Shown here piece by piece: positions 1 through 10,687 of a DNA stretch of 64,000 nt. Source of the DNA: Bacteroidia bacterium (GTDB lineage: Bacteria > Bacteroidota > Bacteroidia > J057); assembly GCA_022760475.1 (NCBI GenBank), contig JALEFZ010000020.1, positions 62,001-126,000 on the forward strand, given 5' to 3'. The position numbers and the translations under genes are program-made. Positions within the stretch are counted from its first letter, which is position 1; each line of letters starts with the position of its first letter. Below the pieces are notes generated by a model. The model was not told the origin of the DNA. It ran no database searches and saw only the letters and a list, made by a program, of their open reading frames with translations.

Positions 1-4
1 TTGC

Positions 5-3000
5 TTAAGCCCTCACTCTAATCCTTACTAAAAGAAGGATGGGTACCAAGGCTGCGGCAATCAATAATAAGTACCACCATTTAAAAGCTAAAGTCCTTTC
101 TGATTGGATGACGACAGGCTGGTCGTCGCCAATCAGGATAAAACTATCCCAATAGTAAGGAAACTGCTTGGAGGAGGCCTGATCCAGGTAATCCAATTTG
201 GCCTGCCTCAAGGCACTGGATTTGGACATTCCTTGCTGGATGTAAGCAAAAAACCGGGGTATAATCTCTGATGTGCTTTCATCATCTGCTCGCCAGAGCG
301 ACATCACAATATTTGGACAGCCTGCGTATTTGAATGCCCTAGCGAGGCTCATCATCCCTTCCGTCCGCTCGAATTTTCCCAATCCCGTCTCACAGGCACT
401 CAAGACTGCCAAATCACTTTGTAATTCGATGGGGTAAATCTCAAAAGCGTGTAGATAACCGTCCTCATCCTCTTTCACATCCTTACTAAGGATCAAAGAT
501 GAATTCATGGGTAGGCTATCATCCAGGATGGTATGGGTAGCAAAATGTAAAATACTTGCTTTGGAAATGTATTTCTTCACCCTTCCTTCATAAACTCGAT
601 TTCCCTCCAACTTTTTCCCACCAAATTGCTTGAAGGCTTTCTGAACTTCCAGTTTATTGAACATTAGCTCTGAAATACCTGCCCTTTCATTTCCTTCTCC
701 ATCTCCTTCAAAATCAGGGGCTATACCAACATATGGGATCTTGGATTTCAAGCCAATTTTTGCTTTGGTATTGATCAAAGCGGCTGCATACTCGTATCTG
801 ACTTCATAATCCTTGATCAGATAAGGCAGAGACCTGTAATCAATCACCTGGCTATCAGGCATCTGAGTCAATAATAGATCAAAGGGAACTTTGGCAATTT
901 TGCCATGTGGAATGATGAGGAGCTTATCATATTTCTTATCCGTAAATGTATCTACTACACATTGGATAAGTGCCGAATATAGGCTGTGGGAAACATTCAG
1001 GTACCGGCGGTAAAAGTCCATGTCAAAGGAGAGGTTCTCAGCATTTGAGGTTTTGCCCACCATATCCGTGAACTCATCTATCATGGTGGATAATTCCCCA
1101 TTAACATCAAAGGCGGTAAATGTAGCTCGATCCCTGGAGAGTGAGGATACGTATAGATAGAATTTTTCTTCATAGAAATACTCTATGACAAGGGTATTGT
1201 CCATATCCAGTTTCCTCCTCACCTCATCAGGATATACCAGATGCTGGTCATATTTCAGCTTAAAGTATTCAGGATATTTCTTTTCAACTGACTTTTTCCA
1301 ATCAAAATATAGCTGTCTCTTTTGTTCATACTCATAAACCAAAGAATCTATCATGATCAGGCTGTTCTTATAGCTCCTGCTTTTCAGGATTTTTTCTTCC
1401 AGTAAGGTATATGCTTCTTGAAATTTTTCTCCACGCTCAAGTTCATTCTCAAGTTGATCTGAGAACTTCAAGGCTTTATTTCCCTGAATCTGATACCTGA
1501 TGGATCGGGTTTTACATTTGTCAATAACTGCAAAAGCCAGGTCTATGTACTTTTTATCTCCCGTTTTAAGGTATAGATCGTAGATGTAAAAAAGCCAACT
1601 TGAGTAATCCTGTTCATAATTATATCTCAGTATCCATCCTCCCTCTCTAAAACTTGACCTCATTTCATACTGATCAATCCATGCGATCAAGACTTCAAAC
1701 ATAGCAGCAGCCTTTTCAAGGTACTCAACTCCTTTTTCTGATCTTCGGTAGGTTCCATACAAGGCCCCAAGCATGGCAAATATATTGGTGAGGTTCTGAA
1801 AATCATGGGCTTTGAAATATTTGGGATCTTTGAGTCGAAGGACATTTTCAGGAGACAGATCCGGAAAATATCCCCTGTAGGCCCGCGTCAAATATTCTTC
1901 TGCTTCCGGCAATTCCCTTGCCCAATAAAGATAATACCCCAAAATCAAATTAGACCTTACCATTGCATTATGCCCCAGAGGCACCTTCTTCTCGAATACC
2001 TTATTAGCTATTCTTGCCTGTTCGATGGCTTCTGGCAAGCGTTTCATTCGGATCAAAACCTCTCCTAAACCCATCCTGGACTTGGCAACGTCCAAGTGAT
2101 CCGGCCCCAAATATTTGATGAGGGTATCCCTGCATTCCAGGAAAAATTGATGGGCAGAATCCAGCATTCCCATTTCCTTGTAATGCAAAGCCAGATTGTG
2201 GGTAAACATGGCTGGTCGATAGGGATTGACCTTATTCTGGCGATCAATGTCAATGGCTTTTTTACTGAGGCCAATCACAAATCGTTTGTATTGCCTATCA
2301 CCACGCGTAAAATCGTCGTAGCAACTGGCAAGCGTATTGTAAAAAGTTCCCATATTCCTGTGCCCCTGTGGAAACCATTGTTCCATTTTTAAAACCGCCT
2401 TTTTACATAAGGTTAATCCCCTTTCAGGGTCTCCCATCTCACGATAAGCTGCTGCCCTTACCTTCCAAAGATCCGGGTACATCACATGCTTTCCGATGTT
2501 GTATCTTTCAAGCAGTTCTTCATGCCCAAGAGAAAGCTCTACACTCTTGGAATATTTTCCTGCGAGGTTGAGAATTTTGGACTTCACCACCAGGTATTCG
2601 GTCTTCCCCACATGGGACTCTCCCCATGATTGCATATAGGCCTCCTCCGCCTTAGCCAGAAACATCTGAACAGAGTCATCCCGAATCACCCCATCACCCA
2701 TATAAGCAAGCTCAGTCCAATAATCCCCCCTCAGATAGCCTTCGATTTCCTCAGAATCCATCCATTCAATCAAATCCTCCAGGAAATAGTAAGCCTTACT
2801 TGGTCCCAATCTGTGGTACATCCACATGTATTCCCCCATTTTTTTGAAATAAAGAGTCTGAGGTTCAATAGTTTGCTCTGGGGACTTGTCATCAGGTATG
2901 ATTTCCTCCAGGGGAATGAAAAATGGCTCTAACTCTCCCATCAAACCTGCTTTCTTCAGGTATAAATATGTATATTCATAGCTATCGGCCCCCACAAACC

Positions 3001-3292
3001 ATTTGATGGATGGGCTATTTTTCCAAAAATCCTTAATTTTTTCCAGTTCACCGAAAAGGAGCCTTGCTTCTCCTTCTGCCAGGAAGTACTTGGCGTAATC
3101 AAGGCTATCGCTAGCCCCTTCTTTTGCTTTCGCAAAATACCTGAAAGCCTGTTTATACTTCCCTTTGTCAAAGGCATCCTTACCCTCTTCAAGAAGTTTA
3201 GAAAATTCAGGTGTTGCAGCCTGTGTCCATTTAGGGGTAATCACTAACTGCGAGACAATTAGCAGGAGAGTCAGAAGGTAGTTGTGGGTCAT
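5..3292 (-). CDS. Secreted, membrane-anchored TPR-CHAT peptidase (paralog 1)
   Basis: A 1095-residue protein with an N-terminal signal peptide (about residues 1-25), a long helical TPR region to about residue 600, a helical linker, a C-terminal CHAT domain (about 780-1065) and a final membrane helix followed by a basic tail (RIRVRA). CHAT domains are caspase-like cysteine peptidases. The expected dyad is visible: His920 in HFATHT and Cys967 in LSACETGLG, 47 residues apart. The layout implies that TPR and CHAT domains lie outside the cytoplasm and are tethered to the inner membrane; that is inference. The gene starts 27 bp after the stop of the paralog at 3320-6823, so the two are probably co-transcribed. 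Substrate and trigger are unknown; TPRs usually bind partners. Family assignment is firm, biological role is not. Confidence 0.9.
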   Translation of the reverse strand: MTHNYLLTLLLIVSQLVITPKWTQAATPEFSKLLEEGKDAFDKGKYKQAFRYFAKAKEGASDSLDYAKYFLAEGEARLLFGELEKIKDFWKNSPSIKWFVGADSYEYTYLYLKKAGLMGELEPFFIPLEEIIPDDKSPEQTIEPQTLYFKKMGEYMWMYHRLGPSKAYYFLEDLIEWMDSEEIEGYLRGDYWTELAYMGDGVIRDDSVQMFLAKAEEAYMQSWGESHVGKTEYLVVKSKILNLAGKYSKSVELSLGHEELLERYNIGKHVMYPDLWKVRAAAYREMGDPERGLTLCKKAVLKMEQWFPQGHRNMGTFYNTLASCYDDFTRGDRQYKRFVIGLSKKAIDIDRQNKVNPYRPAMFTHNLALHYKEMGMLDSAHQFFLECRDTLIKYLGPDHLDVAKSRMGLGEVLIRMKRLPEAIEQARIANKVFEKKVPLGHNAMVRSNLILGYYLYWARELPEAEEYLTRAYRGYFPDLSPENVLRLKDPKYFKAHDFQNLTNIFAMLGALYGTYRRSEKGVEYLEKAAAMFEVLIAWIDQYEMRSSFREGGWILRYNYEQDYSSWLFYIYDLYLKTGDKKYIDLAFAVIDKCKTRSIRYQIQGNKALKFSDQLENELERGEKFQEAYTLLEEKILKSRSYKNSLIMIDSLVYEYEQKRQLYFDWKKSVEKKYPEYFKLKYDQHLVYPDEVRRKLDMDNTLVIEYFYEEKFYLYVSSLSRDRATFTAFDVNGELSTMIDEFTDMVGKTSNAENLSFDMDFYRRYLNVSHSLYSALIQCVVDTFTDKKYDKLLIIPHGKIAKVPFDLLLTQMPDSQVIDYRSLPYLIKDYEVRYEYAAALINTKAKIGLKSKIPYVGIAPDFEGDGEGNERAGISELMFNKLEVQKAFKQFGGKKLEGNRVYEGRVKKYISKASILHFATHTILDDSLPMNSSLILSKDVKEDEDGYLHAFEIYPIELQSDLAVLSACETGLGKFERTEGMMSLARAFKYAGCPNIVMSLWRADDESTSEIIPRFFAYIQQGMSKSSALRQAKLDYLDQASSKQFPYYWDSFILIGDDQPVVIQSERTLAFKWWYLLLIAAALVPILLLVRIRVRA

Positions 3293-3319
3293 GTCGATTA
3301 AGATTCGGGCTATATATAC

Positions 3320-6300
3320 CTACTGTCGTTTTCTTGACAGGATCCATATCCCTAAAATCAAAAAAAATGTCGCGCCCAGCAATAATTTCAGATTAACTGA
3401 ATCAAAAAGACTCTTTTTCAACTGCACTTCCTGATCATCTCCAATCAAAACAAAAGTCCCCCAGTAATGTGGAAACTGCTTCCCATGGCCCTTTTCGAGG
3501 AACTGGAGCTTGGCTTTTCGAAGGGCTTCATCCTTTGGATAGCCTTTCTTTACAAGGGCAAAAAAATCAGTGATGATTTCTGAGGTAGCCTGATCATCTG
3601 CTCGCCAAAGAGACATCACTATGTTGGAACAACCTGCATACTTAAATGCCCTTGCAAGGCTCATCATGCCTTCACCTGCATGCCATTTGCCCAAACCTGT
3701 CTCACAAGCACTTAGCACTGCCAAATCAGCCTTAAGTTCTTTTGGATAAATCTCATAGGCATGCAAAAAGCCATCTTCTGTACTGTCTGATTCCTCATGC
3801 AATACCAAGGAAGTATACATGGGTAAGCTGTCATTTAGTAAAGTATGGGTAGCGAAATGGAGAATCGACGCCTCTTCAATGTATTCTTTTGCCCGCTTTT
3901 CAATGGCCATTTCACCCTTAAAAGCCTGTCCCCCAAGCAAATCATGTACATTCTGAACTTCTAGCTGGTTGTACTTGAGCCTCGATTCATAATATTCGAG
4001 GTCCTGCGATGCACTTAACCTAGCCCGATAGTTTTTGCTGAAGACAGGTGCCAAGCCTAAATAGGAATACCTTGGGGTTTCCTGCTGAAAACTTTCCTCT
4101 CCCATCAGCGAAGCGGCATAATCATACCTGATGTTGTATTTTTTGAGTAAGTAAGGGAGATCTTGATAAGTGGGATGGTCATAGGTCTTCTGCTCTGTCA
4201 GCAGGATATCAAAATTCAATTTGGCGAGCTTTTGATCAGGAATGATCAAAAGACGCTCATATTTTTTGTCTTCGAAACTATCAATTATCTGGCCTAGCAG
4301 CCTTTGGTATAGCTCACTGGAAAGTTTGACATAGGTCTTGAAGAATGTAGGGTCAAAAGATTTATTTTCAGCGTTTTGCGTTGAGCCTAGCATTTGAGCA
4401 AGGCTATCAATCTGTCCCTCCAGTCGCCCTCTAAGGGTATCAATGACCATTACAATGTCCTTATCATCAAAAGCATGGATGTACATCATTTGATTTTCAA
4501 ACCAGAAGTATTCCACAACAAGGGTATTCTCTTGCTGCAGTTTATCCCTCACCTCATCCGGAAATACCAGGTGCTGATCGTACTTCAATTGATAGTACCT
4601 TGGATTGGCCTTTTCGACATCCTTTTCCCATTCTAGGTACTGTTGCCTCTTGCCTTTTAGCTCAATCTCATGGCTAAGTAAATCTTCTTTTTCAGCTCCT
4701 GCATCCTTCAATTGCAAAAATTCTTGTTCGGACTTTTCATAGGTACTGAACAAACGCTTTCCTTGAGACAGCTTGGCTGGGCTTATCCCAGCGAACTTAA
4801 AAGCTCGGTTGCCCTGCAATTGGAAGCGAAGGGAATTGGTTTTGCTCCTGTCGGAAAAGGCAAAAGCCTCTTCCAAATAAATAGGATTCCCTGTTTTGAG
4901 GTATAACTGATGATCTACCTCTTGCAACTTGGCATAGTTGAATAGGTAATCCGTGCTTCTTAGACCTGCCATCAAGCTATTGCTTGCCCTTATTTCATAG
5001 CGCGTCCTCCAGTCGATGACTGTTTTGAAGCTTATTCTGGATTTTTCCAGTTCATTAATTTCGCGATAATAGGTGCCCAGTGTCCCCAAAATGGCAGATA
5101 CACTCTCCAGGTCGTACATCACAAAGTTTTCAGGTAGGGTAAGGTCTTCCAGGTTTTCGATATCCACATTGGGGAAATACCCATTGTAGGCTTCGTGAAG
5201 GTAATGGTAGCAAGAATCAAACATACCTGCTTCAAAAAATGCATTGCCCATGACCAAGGAACTGGATACCATATAGGTTTCTCCAGGCATTGAGATCTTT
5301 TTATAAATATCATAGCCCACCTTACCAATATCAATAGCTTCTTTAATTCGTCCTGATTCCCTGTAAGCCTTTGAAAGCCCATGGGTAATTTTTGCAACCT
5401 TCAAATTTTCCTTACCGAAGCCTTTTATTGCCAGTTCGTAGGCCTTTTCAAATGCTGCTATTCCTTCCTCCTGTCTTCCCGTCTGCAAATAATCATAAGC
5501 CATGTTGTTGTAGAGCCTTGCCAGGCCGGGGCTATCCTTGCCAAAGAATGATTCCTCCAGCTTAATGGCTTTGGTATAAATACCGATGGCCTTATTGAGA
5601 TACTCCTCCGTATAATTGGTGTCATAAGCTGAGGCCAAGGAATTGTAAAATCCTGCCAATTCCTTGTGTCCACCAGGGTATTTCTTCTCCATGACGTATA
5701 TGGCCTTTTCCATGAGAAGAATGGCTCTGTCCACATCACCTAAATCTCTGTAAGCCAAAGATTTTAGGCGCCAGATATAAGGCAAAGCGTTGTGATCGGG
5801 GATATTCGCAGCTAGAATAATGGCCTCATACTCGTCCATGAGCTGTATAAGTTGAGGCAGTTTGCCTACTTCCCAGTAGAAGAAAGCCCTTTTCATGGCA
5901 AGTTCAAGCGTAGCAAGATGCCCTGAACCATAGGCTTTTTGGTAAGCCGTTTCAGATTTATTAAGAAATACCAACAACGAATCGGAGGCGAGAAACACCA
6001 GCCCATTATAAAACTGCCTTTCCCAAAAAAATCCTTTTAGATGTGCAGGAAAATAGGTCTGTTCAACCACAGGCCTTACTATGTCAAAGGCCTTAAATGA
6101 GTGAAAAGGCAGGCTGCTATTTTTCAACCAAATGGCTTCCACAAGTCGGTAATAATACCTCTCTATGGGCTGAAAGGCTTCGATTTCTGCTTTGGTGTAA
6201 GGTATAATTTCTTCGAAGGGCTGATTCAGTATATCAATCTTTCCAGTAAGTTTGTCCAGTTCTGATTTGAGGAAGACATATTTAAGGTGATTGAGCTTGT

Positions 6301-6823
6301 CTTTCGGATCTGAACCAAGGCTTTCCAGCAAAGATGCTTTTCCTAACTTTCCGGTCTCGATTCCAAGTCGAGCTATCTCAAGTTTTATTTCCTTTTGGAT
6401 AGAGGAAGCATCCTCGGCATGGGTAAGGGCTTTTTCCAGGCGTTTGAAGGCCTGTTCATAATCAGCTTCCCGATAAGCCATTAATGCCCAATCTCTCCAG
6501 GCCTTGGCATTCAAGGGATTAAGCCCCAAGGCAGCTTTTAGATAAGATTGACTTTCTTCCCATTCTGCAGCATCAAAGGCAGCCCTCCCTCTGAGGTGAA
6601 ATATTTCTGATTGCAGGCTATCATCCTTCAGTTTGTAGTTGTCGTATATTGCCTGCTGATTTTCAGCAATCAGGAGAGCAGAATCAGGTCGAAATTCTTC
6701 CAGATGCCTCCAGCCCTTATCCAGCTTCTGCCGCACCTGATCTTCCATTGGATTTGCTGCTCCACCAAGCGGAAACCAAAGCAAAACTGCTATAAATAAT
6801 ATTTTACAGTTGAGGTCCTCCAT
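3320..6823 (-). CDS. Secreted, membrane-anchored TPR-CHAT peptidase (paralog 2)
   Basis: A 1167-residue paralog of its two neighbours. It has a signal peptide ending near GGAANP, TPR-type helical repeats over roughly residues 30-640, and a CHAT domain with His993 (HFATHT) and Cys1040 (LSACETGLG), again 47 residues apart. A C-terminal hydrophobic helix ends in SRKRQ. Blocks such as KYDQHLVFPDEVR before the CHAT domain and MSLARAFKYAGC after the cysteine are shared with the other two copies. It is probably first in a two-gene transcript with 5-3292. A 379-bp spacer separates it from the third copy upstream. The peptidase is predicted active from intact residues; the target is unknown. Confidence 0.9.
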   Translation of the reverse strand: MEDLNCKILFIAVLLWFPLGGAANPMEDQVRQKLDKGWRHLEEFRPDSALLIAENQQAIYDNYKLKDDSLQSEIFHLRGRAAFDAAEWEESQSYLKAALGLNPLNAKAWRDWALMAYREADYEQAFKRLEKALTHAEDASSIQKEIKLEIARLGIETGKLGKASLLESLGSDPKDKLNHLKYVFLKSELDKLTGKIDILNQPFEEIIPYTKAEIEAFQPIERYYYRLVEAIWLKNSSLPFHSFKAFDIVRPVVEQTYFPAHLKGFFWERQFYNGLVFLASDSLLVFLNKSETAYQKAYGSGHLATLELAMKRAFFYWEVGKLPQLIQLMDEYEAIILAANIPDHNALPYIWRLKSLAYRDLGDVDRAILLMEKAIYVMEKKYPGGHKELAGFYNSLASAYDTNYTEEYLNKAIGIYTKAIKLEESFFGKDSPGLARLYNNMAYDYLQTGRQEEGIAAFEKAYELAIKGFGKENLKVAKITHGLSKAYRESGRIKEAIDIGKVGYDIYKKISMPGETYMVSSSLVMGNAFFEAGMFDSCYHYLHEAYNGYFPNVDIENLEDLTLPENFVMYDLESVSAILGTLGTYYREINELEKSRISFKTVIDWRTRYEIRASNSLMAGLRSTDYLFNYAKLQEVDHQLYLKTGNPIYLEEAFAFSDRSKTNSLRFQLQGNRAFKFAGISPAKLSQGKRLFSTYEKSEQEFLQLKDAGAEKEDLLSHEIELKGKRQQYLEWEKDVEKANPRYYQLKYDQHLVFPDEVRDKLQQENTLVVEYFWFENQMMYIHAFDDKDIVMVIDTLRGRLEGQIDSLAQMLGSTQNAENKSFDPTFFKTYVKLSSELYQRLLGQIIDSFEDKKYERLLIIPDQKLAKLNFDILLTEQKTYDHPTYQDLPYLLKKYNIRYDYAASLMGEESFQQETPRYSYLGLAPVFSKNYRARLSASQDLEYYESRLKYNQLEVQNVHDLLGGQAFKGEMAIEKRAKEYIEEASILHFATHTLLNDSLPMYTSLVLHEESDSTEDGFLHAYEIYPKELKADLAVLSACETGLGKWHAGEGMMSLARAFKYAGCSNIVMSLWRADDQATSEIITDFFALVKKGYPKDEALRKAKLQFLEKGHGKQFPHYWGTFVLIGDDQEVQLKKSLFDSVNLKLLLGATFFLILGIWILSRKRQ

Positions 6824-7202
6824 AACTTATAACAAGATAGGGCTTTCTTTTTGGGTATGGCAAATGGGAAAATGAACAACATGCCTCATTGAACGCAAGC
6901 ATTCAACTACATGTATTCAGGGCTTCAAATCGAGAGATTCCACAAATTAAGTACAGACTTTTTAAGATTTATTTTTATCGTTTACAGTTGACTTTCAAGA
7001 ACCTGACTTCATCTACGGAGTTATTCCCTTCGCCAAACTCTATTAGACCGTTTAACGTTTTCCAATATCATTTAAAGGTCAAGTTTGCAATGGCCAAGGA
7101 TGAATCTATTCCCAAGTCTATACAAAACCTTTCAGAAAATTAATCTGAAAAGTCTTTGAGGAAAATTTTTAGACATCATTTCCACCAATCTTTTACCTTA
7201 GT
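6824..7202. other. Spacer between CHAT paralogs 2 and 3
   Basis: This 379-bp AT-rich stretch separates the stop of 7203-10502 from the start of 3320-6823. It must hold the promoter for the two downstream CHAT genes if they are not read through from the third. I see no convincing gene, strong hairpin terminator or clear TAnnTTTG box on the minus strand. A short open frame on the plus strand has no recognisable content. Confidence 0.5.
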
Positions 7203-10200
7203 CTAACCAACATCCCCTCTCTTCTTTCTCAGACGCCTTACGTAAATCACCACCAAAATAAGTCCCAACAGCAATATGGCAGAGAATCTTCCAAGAAGCA
7301 TCGCAAAATTTCCCCCACTGCCAGCATTTATTAAATCTACCGCCTTGTCATCACCTACCAACACAAAAGTCGCCCAATAGTGGGGAAAATTCTTTCCCCC
7401 TCCCTTGGCCAGAAAATCCAGTTTGGCCTGCCTCAATGCATCGTCCTTGTCCTTGCCTTCCTTGATGTAGGAAAAAAAGTTGGACACAATCTCAGAGGTG
7501 GATTGGTCATCGGCTTGCCATAGAGACATCACTATGTTTGGACAACCGGCATATTTGAAAGCCCTGGCCATGCTCATCATGCCTTCCCCATCCTGCCACC
7601 TGCCTAAGCCCGTTTCACAGGCACTCAGTACCGCCAATTGTGCATTCAGTTTCCTGGAATAAATTTCATAAGCATGCAAAAATCCGTCTTCCTTCCCTGA
7701 TTCTTCCTCTTGCAAGACCAAAGATGTATACAACGGCAGGCTATCATTGAGAAGGGTGTGGGTAGCAAAATGGAGGATAGAAGCATCATCGATGTACTGC
7801 TTTACCTTGTTTTCAACTGCATCATTTCCCTTAAAAGCCCTTCCTCCCAAAAGGCTATAAGCCCGTTCAACCTCTTCCTGGTTGTACTTTAAACGATTGA
7901 CAATGGCTGTTGTATCGACCTCTGCAGGCAGTTTTTTTCGATAACTGCTTGCAAAAACAGGAGCCATTCCCAGATAAGGATACCTTGTCCTTAATTGAGG
8001 AGTATTGCGAGCAGGTATCAAAGAGGCAGAGTACTCTGATCTGATTTGATACTTATTGATGAGATAACGCAGGTGCTGATAATCCAGTATGGAGGTATCA
8101 GCTCGTTCATATAGCAGCACATCAAAAGGTAATTTATTTAGTTGCTGGTCAGGGATAATTAGCAGTTTGTCATAGCTCTTGTTTTCAAAACTGTCCAAAA
8201 CACCTGCTATCAGGTTTTGGTAGAGTCGATGGCTAAGTTCAGTGAATGATTGGAAGAACTGTTTCGAATAGGAATTATTCTCAGCATAATCCACCTCACT
8301 TAGCATTTCAATGAATCTGTTGATATCCTTTTTCAATCCTGCATCCAGTGAATCCAGGATATGGATGGTCTTTTCATTATCAAAGGCTATTTTGGAAAGA
8401 TATCCATAATTGGTGAAGCTAAACTCTAACAGAAGTGTATGGGGAGAGTTCAGTTTTTGCCTGATAATTTCGGGGTATTGTAGGCTTTTGTCATACTTCA
8501 ACTCAAAATAGGCTGGATACTTTTTCTCGATGCTTTCTTGCCAATTCAAATAGGCCTGTTTTTTCCCTTCATAATCAACCAATATTTCTGGATCAATGTC
8601 ATTCGGGTCATAACTAAGTAGCTGGCGTTCCATTTGAATGTAATCTTCAAACAACTCTTTTTCTTTTTCAATGGCTTCCTTGGGCACCCTCGCAAAATCC
8701 AGGGCACGCTCTGTTTGAAGTTGGAAACGCAGGTTATTGGTCTTACCGGCATCTGCATAGGCAAAAGCTTCCTCATTGTATTTTTGATCCCCTGTTTGTT
8801 GGAAAAGTCGGTAATTGATCTCTAACAAAGCCGCATAATGATCTTCAAAGATTGAGTTTCTTCCCCAACCTGCTTCAAGGTAGCTCGAGCGAATTGCATA
8901 TTGGTTATTCCATTCCAGTGAAGTTTTGAATGTTCTCCGTGCCAGTTCTAATTGATTGGTGGCAAGGCAATAATCGCCCAATACTCCAAACAGGTTGGAG
9001 ATGGACTGATGGTCATACATTTTAAAATATTTTTCACTGGCAAGTTTTTCTATTTCATCTAGCCTAAACTGAGGAAAATAGCCCCTGAAAGCCTCCTCTA
9101 TGTATATTCTGGTCGAATCGTGCTCTCCCTGAAAATTGAAGCACATGGCCATGGCTACATGAGCAGTTATTCGGACAGGATGGTTTGAGGCCGTCTTTTT
9201 CTTGTATGCAGCCAGCCCCTTCCTGGTCAATTTTTCCATTGACTTAAAATCGCCCATGAACATATAGTACTCGCTCATTCCCAGATACATCCTTGCCATG
9301 GTAAGGTGATCTTCTCCAAAGACCTTTTCGCCAAGTTTGATTGCCTTATTGAACTCTTCGAAGCCCTTTTCGATCTCCTCCAACAAGAAATAAGTTGATC
9401 CAATGTTGAATAAGAATAAGACTACTCCTTCATTTTCCTCTCCCAAAAATCTCGTCCGATTTTCAAGGGCTTTTTGATAATAAACCAGAGCGAGTCGCTG
9501 ATAATCCATATTCATCAGGTCTGACGCTCCATAAGCATTTGCCAGTCCATTATAGTATACGTCCAGGTTTTTGTGACCTTGTGGAAAGAGTTGCTCCATT
9601 TTGACTACTGCCCTTTTAGCGAGGGTGATGTTGCGTTCTGTATCCCCAAGGCGATTGTAGGAGGCCGATTGGTGCTTCCAAATCATGGGCCAAAAGGGAT
9701 GATCTGCCAGTCCGAGCCTGTTAAGTTCACCTTCGCACAGCTTCATGGTATCCAACACAGCAGTGTAGTCTCCTGTATTCCAATGAAAAAAAGCTTGTTT
9801 TTCGGCCCCATAAAATCTGGCCAGGTGGCGGGGATGACATGCTCCATTCAATACATTTGAAGCACGGGTATGGAATGCGTAAATAGAATCATCCGGATAA
9901 GCCCCCGAACCGCTGGAAGCCAAAGAAATCCAAAATCTATTTAGAAGAAATGGAGAGACCTCCCCTTTCCTGGCAATAGCTTCTATTTCCTGAAGTCCCG
10001 TGAGTTCATCCTGAATTTTCCCCCTGCCCCGCTTCCAACTGGATTTAATCATTCCCAGGAAAAACCTGTCCTCCTCACTTAGAACGACCTGCCCACTATC
10101 GGGTAAAACTTCTATCAAGGGTACATCTGAAAGGCCATTGACGTCTCCGTTAATCCTTTCCCATTCAAGTTGTAGCCATAAAAACCTTAGTTTCTCTGTG

Positions 10201-10502
10201 AAACCTAATTCCATCTTGCGGAGTGAGTTCATGGCAAGTTTGGCCAAATCCAGAAATCCACACTGAAGGGCATAATCCATTCGGAGCAACTCTAGAGATT
10301 TGCTGGATTCTCCCCTGGATTCAGCCAGTTCAATTTCCTGCTTCAGTTTGCTAAAAGTCTCTTTATAATTCCTTTCCTTGTAGATCTCCTCCAATCCTTG
10401 GGGAATTTCAGCTACAGCTTGTAAGCCTTTATCCTGAGCCCAAATAAGTACAGGCAATCCTGAGATTAGGAAAAGGGTGGTGATGATGTCCTTCCATTTC
10501 AT
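7203..10502 (-). CDS. Secreted, membrane-anchored TPR-CHAT peptidase (paralog 3)
   Basis: A 1099-residue third member of the tandem family. It has a signal peptide (first ~22 residues, ending in WAQ), TPR-like helices to about residue 590, and a CHAT domain with His915 (HFATHT) and Cys962 (LSACETGLG). A glycine-rich stretch precedes the C-terminal membrane helix and a basic tail (RRLRKKR). The His-Cys spacing of 47 matches both paralogs, which argues that all three keep enzymatic function. It lies divergent from the ABC exporter at 10688, with 185 bp between starts. The copies differ most in the TPR half, suggesting different binding partners; that is inference. Confidence 0.9.
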   Translation of the reverse strand: MKWKDIITTLFLISGLPVLIWAQDKGLQAVAEIPQGLEEIYKERNYKETFSKLKQEIELAESRGESSKSLELLRMDYALQCGFLDLAKLAMNSLRKMELGFTEKLRFLWLQLEWERINGDVNGLSDVPLIEVLPDSGQVVLSEEDRFFLGMIKSSWKRGRGKIQDELTGLQEIEAIARKGEVSPFLLNRFWISLASSGSGAYPDDSIYAFHTRASNVLNGACHPRHLARFYGAEKQAFFHWNTGDYTAVLDTMKLCEGELNRLGLADHPFWPMIWKHQSASYNRLGDTERNITLAKRAVVKMEQLFPQGHKNLDVYYNGLANAYGASDLMNMDYQRLALVYYQKALENRTRFLGEENEGVVLFLFNIGSTYFLLEEIEKGFEEFNKAIKLGEKVFGEDHLTMARMYLGMSEYYMFMGDFKSMEKLTRKGLAAYKKKTASNHPVRITAHVAMAMCFNFQGEHDSTRIYIEEAFRGYFPQFRLDEIEKLASEKYFKMYDHQSISNLFGVLGDYCLATNQLELARRTFKTSLEWNNQYAIRSSYLEAGWGRNSIFEDHYAALLEINYRLFQQTGDQKYNEEAFAYADAGKTNNLRFQLQTERALDFARVPKEAIEKEKELFEDYIQMERQLLSYDPNDIDPEILVDYEGKKQAYLNWQESIEKKYPAYFELKYDKSLQYPEIIRQKLNSPHTLLLEFSFTNYGYLSKIAFDNEKTIHILDSLDAGLKKDINRFIEMLSEVDYAENNSYSKQFFQSFTELSHRLYQNLIAGVLDSFENKSYDKLLIIPDQQLNKLPFDVLLYERADTSILDYQHLRYLINKYQIRSEYSASLIPARNTPQLRTRYPYLGMAPVFASSYRKKLPAEVDTTAIVNRLKYNQEEVERAYSLLGGRAFKGNDAVENKVKQYIDDASILHFATHTLLNDSLPLYTSLVLQEEESGKEDGFLHAYEIYSRKLNAQLAVLSACETGLGRWQDGEGMMSMARAFKYAGCPNIVMSLWQADDQSTSEIVSNFFSYIKEGKDKDDALRQAKLDFLAKGGGKNFPHYWATFVLVGDDKAVDLINAGSGGNFAMLLGRFSAILLLGLILVVIYVRRLRKKRGDVG

Positions 10503-10660
10503 GAATAAAAATTACATCACATAAAATTGAATGACAAAGAGATTATCTATCATATTCTTTTAGAGCCTCATTTTTTGACTTCAGCCTACATGACTTATAT
10601 AAATGAAAAAAATATTAACAAAAATCTTCCCAATCAGGTATGGATTCAGGGATTAGCTAT

Positions 10661-10668
10661 TAAATTTG
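10661..10668 (+). promoter_or_regulatory. Possible -7 promoter element of the ABC exporter
   Basis: TAAATTTG matches the Bacteroidota -7 consensus TAnnTTTG and lies 19 bp before the ATG at 10688. No good -33 TTTG box is seen at the usual distance, so support is partial. Confidence 0.4.
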
Positions 10669-10687
10669 TCGTTCTAAGCAGGAGCTG

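Noticed and set aside
5..10502. CRISPR-linked Craspase-type locus
   Set aside because: TPR-CHAT proteins can be CRISPR effectors, but no repeats, cas genes or gRAMP-like gene are in the window, and these proteins carry signal peptides and membrane anchors.
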